A stretch of DNA of 64,000 nt from Streptococcus cristatus AS 1.3089 (GCF_000385925.1 NC_021175.1:1123501-1187500), one strand, 5' to 3'. Shown: positions 16,282-26,790, counted from the stretch's first letter. The notes: a model not told the origin generated them from the letters alone. Translations and numbers: made by a program.

Positions 16282-19200
16282 CTATAAACTTTCTAAATCT
16301 TTTAACTTGACCGACACAATCTTGGAAACTCCTGACTCCTGCATGGTTACTCCATAGATGGAATCTGCCGCAGACATGGTTCCCTTACGGTGGGTCACAA
16401 CGATAAACTGGCTTTCTTTGTCAAAGCGATTGAGATAATCCCCAAAGCGCTTGACATTGGCCTCATCCAGAGCTGCCTCAACTTCATCCAAGATAACAAA
16501 CGGAATGGTCTTGACGCGGATGATGGAGAAGAGAAGGGCTAAGGCTGACAGGGCTTTTTCTCCACCACTCATAAGATTGAGAGATTGGATTTTCTTGCCC
16601 GGAGGCTGAACCGAAATCTCTACCCCAGCTGTCAGCAGGTCGCCTTCTGTCAAGATCAGGTCAGCTGAACCGCCGCCAAACATCTGGCTAAAGGTCAGCT
16701 TGAAGCTTTCACGAATGGCTTCAAAGGTTGTTTGGAAACGTTCCTTGACTTCGTCATTCATCTCTTCAATGGTTTCCAAGAGAAGATTTTTGGCTGAGAG
16801 GACATCGTCCCGCTGACTTTTGAGGAAATTCAGTCGGTTGCTGACTTCTTCAAATTGTTCTACTGCTTCCAGATTGACCGGTCCCAAAGCACGAATAGCC
16901 TTTTCTAAGTCTTTGACTTGGGCTTCTGCAGCTGCAAGATTTTCCAAAGAACGCGCTCTTTGATCAGCCTCTTCAAAGCTGATCTGGTAATTATCCGTCA
17001 GATTAGTCAGCAGACGACGCAAGGCATCTGAAAATTTCTCTTTTTCAGCCTCTGCCTTGGCCTGACGGCGAATCAGACTTTCGTTTTGCTGACGGGCTTG
17101 ATCTAAGTTCCCTAGAATATCCTCAGACTGGCCCTCTAAGTCGTCCAGCTCAAATTTGAGTCGGATGAGGCTCTGATCCAAGTCTGTCTTTTTCTCTTGG
17201 GCAGTCTTAAGCTGCTCTTCCAAGACGGAAATATCCACCTTCTGGCTGACCGCTTCTTCCTTTTGCTCTATCAAAAGCTGCAAAGTAACGACTTCCTTGT
17301 CCAGAGCAGCCTTCTCCTCTAGCAAACGCGACAAATCATTCTTCTCAAAGCGCTGGCTAGAAGTCAGCTCCGTGCTCTTCAATTTCAGTTCTGACAAGTT
17401 AGCCGATAGCTGATCGAAACGATCCTGAACAGCGTTTTTATTCGACTTGACTTGCTCGATTTCAGCAGTAATGGCTACTTTGGAAGCCTCGATAGCCGAC
17501 AGCCGCTCTTCCATTTTTTTCTTTTCAGCAAGGCCTGCTGCTTCAGTCTGATTAGCCAAATCTTGCTCCTGGAGTTGCTCCAGCTGGCTGAGTTCCGCAA
17601 CCCGCTCTGCAATCTGTTCGTAGGCCAACTTGACTCTTTGCTCCGTCAAGCGGGCTTGCTCACCCTCAGACTTGATGGCTTCCAAGGCTTGCTTGGCCTC
17701 TGATAGCTGAGACTGCAAGCTTTCGACTTGCTGCTCCTGAGCTTTCAGCTTCTGGGACTGCTGCTCCATTTCTCCAAGCAGGCTGTCCAGTTCAGGCTTG
17801 ATAAAGATTGTGTTATTATTGCGATTGGCTCCTCCGGCGTAAGAACCGCCTGTGCGCAGTTCCGTTCCGTCCAGCGTTACAATTCTGACTTGGTAACGTA
17901 CCTGACGAGCAGCCGCACGCGCATGCTCAATCGTATCAAAAATAGCGGTTGTCCCCAATAGATTTTGGAAAATATTCTCCAAACCTGGCTCATAGGTCAC
18001 CAGCTCCGAAGCTATACCTAAGAAGCCTGAACTAGCCTCAATTCTGGATTGATTTTGCTCGGGAAGTTGACGAGCCTTGATGGTCGTCAGAGGTAGGAAG
18101 GTAGCCCGACCAGCCCGATTTTTCTTAAGAAAATCGATGGCTCTGGTCGCTGCCCCTTCGTCCTCAACGATGATATGCTGACTACTTGCCCCCAGCGCAA
18201 TTTCCAAAGCGGTCTGGTAATGAGGATCGAAGCTCAATTTCTCGCTGACTGCCCCGACAATACCACCCAGACGATCAGCCTCCTGCAGAACGCTTTTTAC
18301 ACCTGCATAAAAATTGCTGTGATTTTTGAGGATGGCTTCTAAACTGGCTGCACGGGCTTTTTTATTTTTCAAATCATCCAGCAGGGCAAACATGCTGGTC
18401 TGCTCCTTTTGATAAGCAGTCGCCAACTTCTCGACCTGCCCCTGCTGCTCCTGATACTGATCTAGCAAGGCTCTGAGAGCAGCCTGTGACTCTTCTAATT
18501 CCGCCTGTCGAGCCGCTTCTTCTTCCCTACCAGCTTTTAAATCAGCCTGTAGTTTGCTAAACTCAGCCTGTTTGCTGGCAGCTTGACTCCGCTCATTCTC
18601 CAGTCGATTTTCTAGCGAGGTCAAGTCGTTGGACAAGTCCGCTTCTTCTTGCATGAGCTTGACGTAACGATCCCGCAGATTTTCAATCAGCTGGTCTGGG
18701 TCATCTGAAAAGTCAGCCAATTCTGCTTCCAACTGGCTCATAGCCTCTTGATTTTCTGTCAACTGGACTGCTAAATCAGCTAGATGAGCTTCTTTAGAGG
18801 AAATATCAGCTGTCAGCTGCTGGCTTTTTTCTCTCAGTCCAGCCAAACGTTCTTCATTTTCCAAACGACTGCTAGCCGCCTGACTAGATTCCAACTTAGC
18901 TAGGTCTATCTGGCGTTCCAAATCACTGATTAAACGAGTCAGCTCCAAAAGACTGGCCTGATCGTCAGACAGTTTTTGATTCACTTCCTGCCGTTTGACC
19001 TTAATCTCTTGGTTTTCACGCTCCAATTCGTCCCGTTTCGTATAATAGGCCGCCAGCTCCTGCTTGATGCTCTCCAAATCAGCCTCTGCTACCGTCAAAT
19101 CAGCTTTATTCGCCTTAATCTGAGCCACCAAGACATCCAGATAAAGCTCCTGACGCTCTTGATCCAGTTCTAAAAAGCGCTTGGCCGTTTCAGCTTGCTT

Positions 19201-19818
19201 TTCCAGTGGTTTGACTTGACTATCCAGCTCGTAGATAATATCTTCCAAGCGATCAAGATTGTCTTGGGTCTGCGCTAACTTACTTTCTGTTTCCTTGCGG
19301 CGGGTCTTATATTTGAGCACTCCGGCCGCTTCTTCAAAAATAGCCCGGCGCTCCTCTGGCTTGCTGTTAAAGATTTCCTCGACTTTTCCTTGGGAAATGA
19401 TGGAGAAAGAATCTCGTCCTAGCCCTGTATCCATGAAAAGGTCATGGACATCGCGCAGCCGAACCTTTTTACCATCAATCTTGTACTCGCTATCCCCACT
19501 GCGATAGATATGGCGCTCGACGCGGATTTCCTTGCCTGCTTGCTTGATAAACTGGTCCTGATTATCCAAAACCACAACGACCGAAGCATAGTTGAGGGGC
19601 TTGCGGTTCTCCGTCCCTGCAAAAATGACATCGGGCATCTTACCGCCCCTCAGACTCTTGACGCTCGACTCACCCAGAGCCCAGCGCAGGCTCTCCGTAA
19701 TGTTGGACTTACCAGAGCCATTGGGACCAACAACAGCAGTTACACCTTGGTCAAAAACCACCTTGGTCTTATCTGCAAATGACTTGAAGCCCTGAATTTC
19801 AATTTCCTTTAAAAACAT
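16282..19818 (-). CDS. smc: Chromosome segregation SMC ATPase
   Basis: 1178 aa, full length. Walker A GPNGSGKSNITES is near residue 32, the long coiled coils run about 165-500 and 670-1010, and the hinge lies between (GVKSVLQEADRLGGIVGAV through TLDGTELRTGGSYAGG). The C-terminal head has the signature LMSGGEKALSALALLF and Walker B FVILDEVEAALDEANV. SMC dimers with ScpA/ScpB extrude DNA loops and help separate replicated chromosomes. The ATG overlaps the rnc stop (TAATG), so rnc-smc form a coupled operon. Confidence 0.98.
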   Translation of the reverse strand: MFLKEIEIQGFKSFADKTKVVFDQGVTAVVGPNGSGKSNITESLRWALGESSVKSLRGGKMPDVIFAGTENRKPLNYASVVVVLDNQDQFIKQAGKEIRVERHIYRSGDSEYKIDGKKVRLRDVHDLFMDTGLGRDSFSIISQGKVEEIFNSKPEERRAIFEEAAGVLKYKTRRKETESKLAQTQDNLDRLEDIIYELDSQVKPLEKQAETAKRFLELDQERQELYLDVLVAQIKANKADLTVAEADLESIKQELAAYYTKRDELERENQEIKVKRQEVNQKLSDDQASLLELTRLISDLERQIDLAKLESSQAASSRLENEERLAGLREKSQQLTADISSKEAHLADLAVQLTENQEAMSQLEAELADFSDDPDQLIENLRDRYVKLMQEEADLSNDLTSLENRLENERSQAASKQAEFSKLQADLKAGREEEAARQAELEESQAALRALLDQYQEQQGQVEKLATAYQKEQTSMFALLDDLKNKKARAASLEAILKNHSNFYAGVKSVLQEADRLGGIVGAVSEKLSFDPHYQTALEIALGASSQHIIVEDEGAATRAIDFLKKNRAGRATFLPLTTIKARQLPEQNQSRIEASSGFLGIASELVTYEPGLENIFQNLLGTTAIFDTIEHARAAARQVRYQVRIVTLDGTELRTGGSYAGGANRNNNTIFIKPELDSLLGEMEQQSQKLKAQEQQVESLQSQLSEAKQALEAIKSEGEQARLTEQRVKLAYEQIAERVAELSQLEQLQEQDLANQTEAAGLAEKKKMEERLSAIEASKVAITAEIEQVKSNKNAVQDRFDQLSANLSELKLKSTELTSSQRFEKNDLSRLLEEKAALDKEVVTLQLLIEQKEEAVSQKVDISVLEEQLKTAQEKKTDLDQSLIRLKFELDDLEGQSEDILGNLDQARQQNESLIRRQAKAEAEKEKFSDALRRLLTNLTDNYQISFEEADQRARSLENLAAAEAQVKDLEKAIRALGPVNLEAVEQFEEVSNRLNFLKSQRDDVLSAKNLLLETIEEMNDEVKERFQTTFEAIRESFKLTFSQMFGGGSADLILTEGDLLTAGVEISVQPPGKKIQSLNLMSGGEKALSALALLFSIIRVKTIPFVILDEVEAALDEANVKRFGDYLNRFDKESQFIVVTHRKGTMSAADSIYGVTMQESGVSKIVSVKLKDLESL

Positions 19819-20504
19819 TAGTGACTTTCCTTTTCAAATGCATCCTTGGCAGCTTCCTGCTCAGCCAGTTTCTTAGAACGGCCTTGTCCCTGACCCGCTT
19901 TCTGACCATTGATTAACACAGCCACAGCAAAGTTCTTAGCATGGGCTGGCCCTGTCTCATCTGTAACCTGATAGACAATCTCCACATCCCCATTAACCTG
20001 TAGGAGTTCTTGCAGCTTAGTCTTATAGTCAGTCACCTGCTCAAAGTCACCTGCTTCTACCTTGGGAATCATGACTTGGTAAATAAAGTCTTTGACAGTC
20101 TCCACATCCTTATCCAAAAGAAGGGCACCCAAAAAGGCCTCAAATAAGTCACCCAGAATGGTATCGCGATTGCGGCCTCCTGACTTTTCCTCACCGCGAC
20201 CCAGCTTGATAAACTGATCGAACTGACAGTCCCGTGCAAAGCCAGCCAAACTCTCCTCCCGAACAATCATGGAGCGTAGTTTTGACAAATCTCCTTCTGG
20301 TTTTTGGGTATTTTTATATAAATACTCAGAAATAATCAGCTGCAGAACAGCGTCTCCTAAAAATTCCAGGCGTTCATTGTGTGAAATTTTTAAGAGGCGG
20401 TGCTCATTGGCATAGCTGGTATGAGTAAAAGCGGTCTCTAGCAGACTGCTGTCTTCAAACACCAGCCCAAACTGCTCCAGCAGTGCATCTTTTAATTGTT
20501 CCAT
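19818..20504 (-). CDS. rnc: Ribonuclease III
   Basis: 228 aa. The catalytic signature [20 protein letters not shown] lies near residue 42, with the second acidic pair in [14 protein letters not shown]. Residues about 155-225 form the dsRNA-binding domain ending [20 protein letters not shown]. The enzyme cleaves double-stranded RNA in rRNA maturation and regulation. It is the first gene of rnc-smc, behind an extended -10 promoter at 20593-20588. Confidence 0.97.
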   Translation of the reverse strand: MEQLKDALLEQFGLVFEDSSLLETAFTHTSYANEHRLLKISHNERLEFLGDAVLQLIISEYLYKNTQKPEGDLSKLRSMIVREESLAGFARDCQFDQFIKLGRGEEKSGGRNRDTILGDLFEAFLGALLLDKDVETVKDFIYQVMIPKVEAGDFEQVTDYKTKLQELLQVNGDVEIVYQVTDETGPAHAKNFAVAVLINGQKAGQGQGRSKKLAEQEAAKDAFEKESH

Positions 20505-20587
20505 AATTTCTTTTTCATGCTAGGCCAAGGCAGAGCATGAGTCCAATCCATCCTTTCTAAAATGATGTTCTTTGTGAACCATCTACC

Positions 20588-20621
20588 ATTATACCAAAAA
20601 CAAGTGCCAACGCACTTGTTT
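20588..20621 (-). terminator. Terminator of the ybaN-like gene overlapping the rnc promoter
   Basis: AACAAGTGC and GCACTTGTT pair around GTTG, followed by TTTTT on the minus strand (20621-20596). The next bases are TGGTATAAT with TATAAT at 20593-20588, an extended -10 that should drive rnc-smc. The terminator and promoter thus share the T tract. Confidence 0.8.
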
Positions 20622-20648
20622 ACTTGTCTTCTTAGCGTAATTCCTGGC

Positions 20649-21008
20649 CTATTCCTTATCTGGGATGACCTTGAAAAGATAATAGGTAATAAAGATTGTC
20701 AGGGCGAATAAGAAAATTTTTACCCAAATTATCGGAGCTAACGCAATGGAAATTCCCATCAAGATATAGATGGATACGATAATCTTTTTCTTGCGCTCCT
20801 TAGCAATCGAACCTGTCTCCCGAAAATCTGCAACATAGGTCTGATATAGCTTGGTGTGATAAAGCCAATTCTCAATCCGCTTGGAACTGCGCGAAAAGCA
20901 AGCAATAGACAAAAGTAAAAAAGGAGTCGTAGGAAGAAGGGGCAGAAAAATCCCCAGCACTCCTAAGGCCAAAGATAAGCAGGCAATCACAAAATAAATC
21001 AAGCGCAT
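20649..21008 (-). CDS. YbaN family (DUF454) inner membrane protein
   Basis: 119 aa with three membrane spans (about 3-22, 76-92, 96-114). The conserved stretch GVLGIFLPLLPTTPFLLLS followed by CFSRSSKRIENWLYH identifies DUF454. Function unknown. It stands between the rnc-smc operon and a copy of the intergenic repeat, with its own terminator. Confidence 0.9.
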   Translation of the reverse strand: MRLIYFVIACLSLALGVLGIFLPLLPTTPFLLLSIACFSRSSKRIENWLYHTKLYQTYVADFRETGSIAKERKKKIIVSIYILMGISIALAPIIWVKIFLFALTIFITYYLFKVIPDKE

Positions 21009-21126
21009 TTGGTTTCCTCACGTACGTTTTCATGGTCATTCTTTAGCTTCCTTTCTAGTATAAAAAACAAGCTAAAAAATATAAAACTAGTTTCCCATAA
21101 AAAGCAATCCTTGTCAATCCTAAAAA

Positions 21127-21302
21127 GAGAGTGGGACAGAAATCAGTAATTCGTTAGAATTCGATTTCATCGTCCCACCTCCGCACAGTTGAGTAGGGCT
21201 GTAAAAGCTGATGAAATCAGCGTAGTAGAGCCCACTCAACCACTGCGTCTTGCTCGACAATCCAAAGACAATTGAGAGGCTAGGACTTTTGTCCCAGCCT
21301 CT
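21127..21302 (+). repeat. Intergenic three-hairpin repeat, copy 1 (GAGAGTGGGACA end first)
   Basis: About 176 bp. The ends are imperfect inverted repeats: GAGAGTGGGACAGAA at the left and the complement of GAGGCTGGGACAAAA at the right. Inside are three hairpins: GTGGGAC/GTCCCAC with an inner GAAATC/GATTTC stem, GTTGAGT-GGGCT/AGCCC-ACTCAAC enclosing GCTGA-TTTCA-TCAGC, and the 26-nt GAGGCTGGGAC-AAAA-GTCCTAGCCTC hairpin. It ends 18 bp past the vicX stop and may terminate vicRKX. No gene lies in 21009-21319. Confidence 0.9.
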
Positions 21303-21319
21303 TTCTGAGCGACTGATGA

Positions 21320-22120
21320 TTAGATAGTTACCAAAGGCGTCGCTGTATCAGGAAAAGTATCAAAGACCTGAAAATCATGACCTACTGGCAAGTCAGCTTG
21401 AGCCAGTTGATTGACCATGGTCATATGAGCCAGCTCCTTGATATTATTTTCCTTACTCAAATGCCCCAGATAGATGCGCTTGGTGCGATTGCCAAGGGTG
21501 CGAATCATGGTTTCCGCACCATCTTCATTGGATAAATGTCCCAAGTCAGACAGGATGCGCTGTTTCAGGCTCCACGGGTAGGCACCGCTCCGGAGAATCT
21601 CGATATCATGATTGCTCTCAATCAAATAAGCATCCGCATTCTCAATCACTCCGGCCATGCGGTCACTAACATAACCCGTATCCGTCAGCATGACAAAGCT
21701 CTTGCCATCCTTCATAAAACGATAAAACTGGGGAGCAGCCGCATCGTGGCTAACCCCAAAACTTTCGACATCTAAATCGCCAAAAGTCTTCATTTTACCC
21801 ATTTCAAAGATATGCTTCTGACTGGCATCCAGCTTGCCCAAGTCCTTTTCCATCGCTCGCCAGGTTGCTTCGTTGGCATAAATATCTAGATTGTACTTAC
21901 GCGCCAAGACCCCTACACCATGGATGTGATCCTTGTGCTCATGGGTGACCAAAATAGCATCTAAATCCTCTGGTTTGCGGTCGATTTCGCTTAAAAGGCT
22001 CGTAATCTTTTTCCCTGATAGACCAGCATCGACAAGCAGGCGTTTTTGGTCTGTTTCCAGATAAAAGCAATTGCCGCTCGATCCCGATGCTAGAATACTA
22101 TATTGAAATCCCTTAGTCAT
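21320..22120 (-). CDS. vicX: VicX/WalJ metallo-beta-lactamase-fold hydrolase
   Basis: 266 aa from the ATG at 22120; a GTG two codons earlier is also possible. N-terminal FQYSILASGSSGNCFYLET, then the metal site THEHKDHIHG (HxHxDH) and later DTGYVSD and SNHDIEILRSGAYP mark the YycJ/WalJ group. The likely role is a nuclease or hydrolase linked to cell-wall and replication coordination. It overlaps vicK by 8 bp as the last gene of vicRKX and is followed by repeat copy 1. Confidence 0.95.
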   Translation of the reverse strand: MTKGFQYSILASGSSGNCFYLETDQKRLLVDAGLSGKKITSLLSEIDRKPEDLDAILVTHEHKDHIHGVGVLARKYNLDIYANEATWRAMEKDLGKLDASQKHIFEMGKMKTFGDLDVESFGVSHDAAAPQFYRFMKDGKSFVMLTDTGYVSDRMAGVIENADAYLIESNHDIEILRSGAYPWSLKQRILSDLGHLSNEDGAETMIRTLGNRTKRIYLGHLSKENNIKELAHMTMVNQLAQADLPVGHDFQVFDTFPDTATPLVTI

Positions 22121-23477
22121 GTTCACTTTCTACATTCTCTTCATTTTCCCAGTCATCTACACGGACAGCATCATTATCATAAGGAAGGACGATGGTAAAG
22201 GTAGAACCCTTACCGTACTCGCTCTTAGCCCAGATAAAGCCATGATGCTGCTTGATAATTTCTTTAGCAATAGCCAGACCCAAGCCCGTTCCTCCCTGGG
22301 CTCGACTGCGGGCCTTATCCACCCGATAGAAACGATCAAAAATCTTTGGCAGATCCTGCTTGGGAATGCCCAAACCTTCATCCGAAATCGAAAGAATCAA
22401 CTGAACATCTGTTGTCCTCACAGAAACCGTAATCGTCCCACCATCAGGTGAATACTTGATGGCATTGTTCATGATATTATCAATAACCTGAGTCATCTTA
22501 TCCGTATCAATCTCTACCCAAATCGGCGTAATTGAATAATCCCTGATAATCTCATATTTTTTGGTCTCATCCTGATTTTTAATCTTATCAAAACGGTTAA
22601 GGATATAGGTGATAAAGGCCGTAAAATTAGTCAGCTCAACGTCCAGATGGCTGGTATTATTATCAATCCGCGATAAGCTAAGTAAGTCCGTCACCATCCG
22701 CATCATCCGGTTTGTCTCAGTTAGTGAAACTTTGACAAATTCCGGTGCAACAGGCTCTGACAGAGCACCATCATCCAAGGCTTCCAGATAGGATTTTACA
22801 CTGGTTAGAGGCGTCCGCAATTCATGGCTAACATTGGAAACGAAAAGCCGACGCTCCCGTTCTTCCTTGTCTTGCTCCGTTGTATCGTGCAGCACTGCTA
22901 CCAACCCTGATATAAAACCTGACTCCCGTCTAATCAAGGCAAACCGAACCCGCAGGCTTACGTATTCGCCATTTTCATCTTGAGAATCAATGGTCAATTC
23001 TGGAACATTGGTAATCAATTCGCGCAAATCGTACTCATCAGCAATATCCAGCAAATCTAAAATACTAGTATTAAGCACATCATCACGTTTGACCCCCAGC
23101 TGCTTGGTCGCCATGTCATTGATAGTGATAATCTGTCCTCGACGGTTGGTCGCAAGTACGCCATCCGTCATGTAAGACAGGATGCTGGATAGACGCTTGG
23201 TCTCTTGCTCCAAATTTTCATGCGTCAGGCGAATGACTTCAGAAAGATCATTGATAGAATTGGTCATATCCGTGATTTCAGGACTTCCCTGCATATCTAA
23301 AACTTCTGAATAATCTCCTGCAATCAAGCCTTTAATCTTTTGATTTAATTGGACCAGTTTTCGAGTATCCCGTCGATTTTCCAGCAGCAAGAGGGCTACA
23401 ACGATGATAAAGCCGACAACGATCAGTGAAAAGACAAAGTCAGGAGACAGAACAAACTCTTTTATTTTTTCAATCAT
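22113..23477 (-). CDS. vicK: Sensor histidine kinase VicK (WalK)
   Basis: 454 aa. One membrane span (about 14-32) with almost no external loop, as in streptococci. A HAMP region (about 33-88) and a PAS domain (about 95-205, [16 protein letters not shown]) follow. His218 in [16 protein letters not shown] is the phosphoacceptor. The ATPase domain has [18 protein letters not shown] and [12 protein letters not shown]. It phosphorylates VicR in the essential wall-homeostasis system. It overlaps vicR by 8 bp and vicX by 8 bp. Confidence 0.97.
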   Translation of the reverse strand: MIEKIKEFVLSPDFVFSLIVVGFIIVVALLLLENRRDTRKLVQLNQKIKGLIAGDYSEVLDMQGSPEITDMTNSINDLSEVIRLTHENLEQETKRLSSILSYMTDGVLATNRRGQIITINDMATKQLGVKRDDVLNTSILDLLDIADEYDLRELITNVPELTIDSQDENGEYVSLRVRFALIRRESGFISGLVAVLHDTTEQDKEERERRLFVSNVSHELRTPLTSVKSYLEALDDGALSEPVAPEFVKVSLTETNRMMRMVTDLLSLSRIDNNTSHLDVELTNFTAFITYILNRFDKIKNQDETKKYEIIRDYSITPIWVEIDTDKMTQVIDNIMNNAIKYSPDGGTITVSVRTTDVQLILSISDEGLGIPKQDLPKIFDRFYRVDKARSRAQGGTGLGLAIAKEIIKQHHGFIWAKSEYGKGSTFTIVLPYDNDAVRVDDWENEENVESEHD

Positions 23478-24171
23478 TATTTCTTATGTAATAACCGACA
23501 CCGCGGCGAGTCAAGATGTACTCTGGACGGCTTGGAGTATCTTCGATTTTTTCGCGCAGACGACGAATGGTCACATCAACAGTCCGCACATCACCGAAGT
23601 AATCATAACCCCAGACCGTTTCTAGTAAGTGTTCACGTGTCATGACTTGACCGACATGGGTCGCCAAATGGTGCAAGAGTTCAAATTCACGATGGGTTAA
23701 TTCCAATTCTTTCCCGTGTTTTTTCACCACAAAAGCATCTGGAAGAATCTGCAAATCTCCAATAAACAATTCCTTTGGACTACTCTCATCCACATGACTA
23801 TCTGGGATGAGTTCAGAACGGCGCAGCAAGGCCTTGACCCGAGCCAGCAATTCACGATTTGAAAAGGGCTTGGTCACATAGTCATCAGCACCGATTTCCA
23901 GACCGATTACCTTATCGAACTCGCTATCTTTGGCCGAAAGCACAATGATTGGAACATTGCTGGTCTTACGAATGGTCCGAGCAACATCAAGTCCATCCAC
24001 TTCTGGCAACATCAAGTCCAGAATCAAGATGTCTGGTTGCTCCACTTCAAACATTTCCAAGGCTTCCTTACCATCAAAGGCAGTCAGCACTTCATAACCT
24101 TCCTTGGTCATATTAAACTTTATAATGTCCGAGATTGGCTTCTCGTCATCTACAACTAATATTTTTTTCAT
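23470..24171 (-). CDS. vicR: Response regulator VicR (WalR)
   Basis: 233 aa, OmpR/PhoB type. The receiver domain has the acidic pair DDE at residues 8-10, phosphoacceptor Asp52 in [12 protein letters not shown] and Lys in [13 protein letters not shown]. The winged-helix DNA-binding domain is about 133-231 ([45 protein letters not shown]). It controls wall hydrolase genes such as pcsB in streptococci. It is first in vicRKX and transcribed divergently from pepQ. Confidence 0.98.
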   Translation of the reverse strand: MKKILVVDDEKPISDIIKFNMTKEGYEVLTAFDGKEALEMFEVEQPDILILDLMLPEVDGLDVARTIRKTSNVPIIVLSAKDSEFDKVIGLEIGADDYVTKPFSNRELLARVKALLRRSELIPDSHVDESSPKELFIGDLQILPDAFVVKKHGKELELTHREFELLHHLATHVGQVMTREHLLETVWGYDYFGDVRTVDVTIRRLREKIEDTPSRPEYILTRRGVGYYIRNND

Positions 24172-24250
24172 TTTTTACCTTCATATCTATACAATTTTTA
24201 AGCTTAGACATCTATTATTTTTTTATTTGTCCTACTGCTCCATAAGCACT

Positions 24251-24259
24251 ATTATATCA
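24251..24259 (-). promoter_or_regulatory. Extended -10 promoter for vicRKX
   Basis: TGATATAAT on the minus strand with TATAAT at 24256-24251, about 80 bp before the vicR start. The vicR ribosome-binding site is AAGGT, 6 nt from the ATG. The divergent pepQ start is at 24434; no clear pepQ -10 could be assigned. Confidence 0.6.
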
Positions 24260-24433
24260 AATTTTCCTTAAAAAATACTATTTTCGCACACTATATTCTA
24301 ACATTCTTGTAAAAATTTCACCTCAACTTTCTTTCTCTCAAAAATTTCAGCCAAGGATGAGGAATCCTCGCTAAAATCCTTGATTTTTTTCACTTTTTCT
24401 GCAAAAATAGAGGCATAGAAAGAAGGTTGAACT

Positions 24434-25516
24434 ATGACAAAAATCAATCAAATCATCACTTATCTTGAAAATGAAAAGCAGGATGTCACTGTTATCTCCG
24501 ATCCTGTAACCATTCATTACCTAACAGGCTTTTACAGCGATCCACATGAACGTCAGATGTTCCTATTCGTCTACACTGACCATGAGCCACTTCTTTTCGT
24601 ACCAGCACTGGAAGTTGAGCGTGCTTCCTCTACCGTAGATTTTCAGGTTGTGGGCTATGTCGATTCTGAAAATCCTTGGGAAAAGATCAAAACTTCCCTA
24701 CCATCTCAGACCTTCAAACAAGTGGCAGTCGAGTTTGACAATCTGATTTTAACCAAGTACCACGGCCTGCGTACTGTTTTTGATGGGGCTGAATTTGTCA
24801 ATCTGACTCCTTACATCAACCGCTTGCGCCTGATCAAATCAGCCGACGAAATCCAGAAAATGCTGGTAGCTGGCAAGTATGCTGACAAGGCTGTCAATAT
24901 TGGTTTTGACAATATTTCACTGGACAATACTGAAACGGACATCATCGCTCAAATCGACTTTGCTATTAAGCGAGAAGGCTATGAGATGAGCTTTGAAACC
25001 ATGGTTCTGACAGGCAATAACGCAGCCAATCCGCACGGCATTCCCGGAGCCAATAAAGTCGAAAATAACGCCCTCCTGCTCTTTGACTTGGGCTGCATGG
25101 TCAATGGCTATGCCAGCGATATGACACGGACCGTCGCTGTCGGCCAGCCAGACCAGTTCAAAAAAGATATCTATTATCTGACATTGGAAGCTCAGCAAGC
25201 AGCGCTTGACTTTATCAAACCAGGCGTCACAGCTCATGAAGTAGACCGAGCTGCCCGTGAGGTCATCGAAAAAGCTGGCTATGGTGAATATTTCAACCAC
25301 CGACTTGGCCACGGTATCGGTATGGATGTTCACGAATTCCCATCCATTATGGAAGGCAACGAAATGGTCATCGAAGAAGGCATGTGCTTCTCTGTTGAGC
25401 CTGGTATCTACATCCCTGGCAAGGTCGGCGTTCGTATCGAAGACTGCGGTTATGTTACTAAGAATGGTTTTGAACTCTTCACCGAAACTAGCAAAGACTT
25501 GCTGTATTTTGAATAG
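24434..25516 (+). CDS. pepQ: Xaa-Pro dipeptidase / M24B metallopeptidase
   Basis: 360 aa. The N-terminal creatinase-like domain (1-125) precedes the pita-bread metallopeptidase. The five dinuclear metal ligands are visible: Asp in LLFDLGCMVNGY, Asp in SDMTRTVAVG, His in LGHGIGMDVHE, Glu in SVEPGIYIPG and Glu in VRIEDCG. It releases proline-containing dipeptides in the cytoplasm. Start preceded by GAAGG. It is monocistronic and ends at a clear terminator. Confidence 0.95.
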   Translation: MTKINQIITYLENEKQDVTVISDPVTIHYLTGFYSDPHERQMFLFVYTDHEPLLFVPALEVERASSTVDFQVVGYVDSENPWEKIKTSLPSQTFKQVAVEFDNLILTKYHGLRTVFDGAEFVNLTPYINRLRLIKSADEIQKMLVAGKYADKAVNIGFDNISLDNTETDIIAQIDFAIKREGYEMSFETMVLTGNNAANPHGIPGANKVENNALLLFDLGCMVNGYASDMTRTVAVGQPDQFKKDIYYLTLEAQQAALDFIKPGVTAHEVDRAAREVIEKAGYGEYFNHRLGHGIGMDVHEFPSIMEGNEMVIEEGMCFSVEPGIYIPGKVGVRIEDCGYVTKNGFELFTETSKDLLYFE

Positions 25517-25524
25517 AATAGCAG

Positions 25525-25548
25525 AAAAGCACCGAATGGTGCTTTTTT
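25525..25548 (+). terminator. pepQ terminator
   Basis: AAAAGCACC-GAAT-GGTGCTTTT followed by further Ts, 8 bp after the pepQ stop. Confidence 0.93.
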
Positions 25549-25591
25549 GCTGCTCTTTTCAGGCTCTAAAACGGTGAAAAGGTTTCCCTTT

Positions 25592-26110
25592 TTATAGAGC
25601 TTTCTCAATTTCTTTTGCGATTTTGCTCTTTCTTAACTTCCTCTTTAGGAGGTATGTCAACAAAAGAGTAGGATTTAGACTGTAGGATAATTGCCATTTA
25701 TAATAATTGATCCACTCGATTACGGTGAATAGCCAAATAGCCATAGAGATGGCAAAAGCTGCAAAATTACTGTAGTTCCAGAATATTAACAGCACTCCCA
25801 CAGCTAGTAAGCAAGCATCTACTTTCTTCAATATTTTATAGATTTTCCCTGTATATTTTTCAGCAAATCTTGGCTTGGCAAGCCTTTTTATCAAAATCCA
25901 CCAGAAAACAGAGCCCTGTATTAGAATAAAACTCAGTACAAACAAGGAGAAGGAAATAGAAATTAGGGCTTGTGTGGTTACAAGCCACTTTTTGAGTAGG
26001 CAAAAATTGAACCAGAATACTAGAACAGCGACTAACTCGCCACTCGCTAGGCTAGTCAATTTTTGTTTCATCGACTTTTTCAAACGAAGCGCACACCTCC
26101 TCCACCCCAC
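25592..26110 (-). CDS. Uncharacterised membrane protein, four spans
   Basis: Up to 172 aa. Four hydrophobic segments are visible near residues 25-42, 48-70, 98-113 and 115-130, and the C-terminus is basic (LLKRKLRKSKIAKEIEKAL). I do not recognise the family. The GTG at 26110 is doubtful because the strong GGAGGAGG sequence lies just inside it; a TTG at 26083 or the ATG at 26071 is a better start, giving about 160 aa. Its 3' end lies 44 bp past the convergent pepQ terminator. The 230 bp upstream hold no gene I can support. Confidence 0.6.
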   Translation of the reverse strand: MGWRRCALRLKKSMKQKLTSLASGELVAVLVFWFNFCLLKKWLVTTQALISISFSLFVLSFILIQGSVFWWILIKRLAKPRFAEKYTGKIYKILKKVDACLLAVGVLLIFWNYSNFAAFAISMAIWLFTVIEWINYYKWQLSYSLNPTLLLTYLLKRKLRKSKIAKEIEKAL

Positions 26111-26340
26111 AGATAAACTTTACTAGACAAGCCTGCCTCTCCTGCATCTGAGCAGCTTCCTCCCCAAGACATTTCCAGCTCAATGATAGCTTTAACTTGA
26201 CATTCCTGTCAAAAGAGAATTTCATGGTTTATCATGCACAGGATTTCGAATTTATGTCCGCCAAATACTTATTTTATGTGCCAGTGATCTTAGGCTCAAC
26301 AAAGAAAGCCCTCGTCTCTAGGCTAAAAAGCCAAGCAGTC

Positions 26341-26790
26341 TTACGAAATGGAGTCTTTCGCCATTTCTTTTTCGGTTGCTGCAACAACCTCGGCCAGACT
26401 AGTTTGTGCCAGTTCAGCTTCCATCGCTTTCTGGATAGCCTCCAAACGATTATCTAAAACATTGTGGATATTTTTTCCGATAGGACATTCTGGATTGGGC
26501 TTGTCATGGAAGCTAAAGAGCTGCCCACTCTTGCCCAAACACTCGACCGCACAATAAATATCAAACAGGCTGATGTCTTCTAAATTCTTGATAATATCTG
26601 CCCCACCTGTCCCACGAGCAACACTAATCAGGCCAGCATTCTTAAGCTGGGACAGAGTCTTGCGGATAATAACAGGATTGACTCCGACACTGCCAGCCAA
26701 AATATCACTGGTCAGTTTTTGTTTTTTTCCTTCCAAAGCTAGGATAATCAGCATATGGGTAGCAATGGTAAAACGGCTAGAAATTTGCAT
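26341..26790 (-). CDS. Rrf2 family transcriptional regulator
   Basis: 149 aa from the ATG at 26790, chosen for the AGAGGAGAAAAAC leader; a 20-codon extension is unlikely. The start MQISSRFTIATHMLIILALE and winged helix (SDILAGSVGVNPVIIRKTLSQL, then GLISVARGTGGADI) are typical of the YwnA branch. Three Cys residues lie in the middle (YCAVECLG and ECPIG), so an Fe-S or thiol-sensing role is possible. No target gene lies beside it; the neighbouring locus upstream is decayed. Confidence 0.88.
   Translation of the reverse strand: MQISSRFTIATHMLIILALEGKKQKLTSDILAGSVGVNPVIIRKTLSQLKNAGLISVARGTGGADIIKNLEDISLFDIYCAVECLGKSGQLFSFHDKPNPECPIGKNIHNVLDNRLEAIQKAMEAELAQTSLAEVVAATEKEMAKDSIS

Noticed and set aside
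26050..26224. 57-aa minus-strand frame MKFSFDRNVKLKLSLSWKCL
   Set aside because: No ribosome-binding site, overlaps the start of the membrane-protein gene, and no recognisable family.
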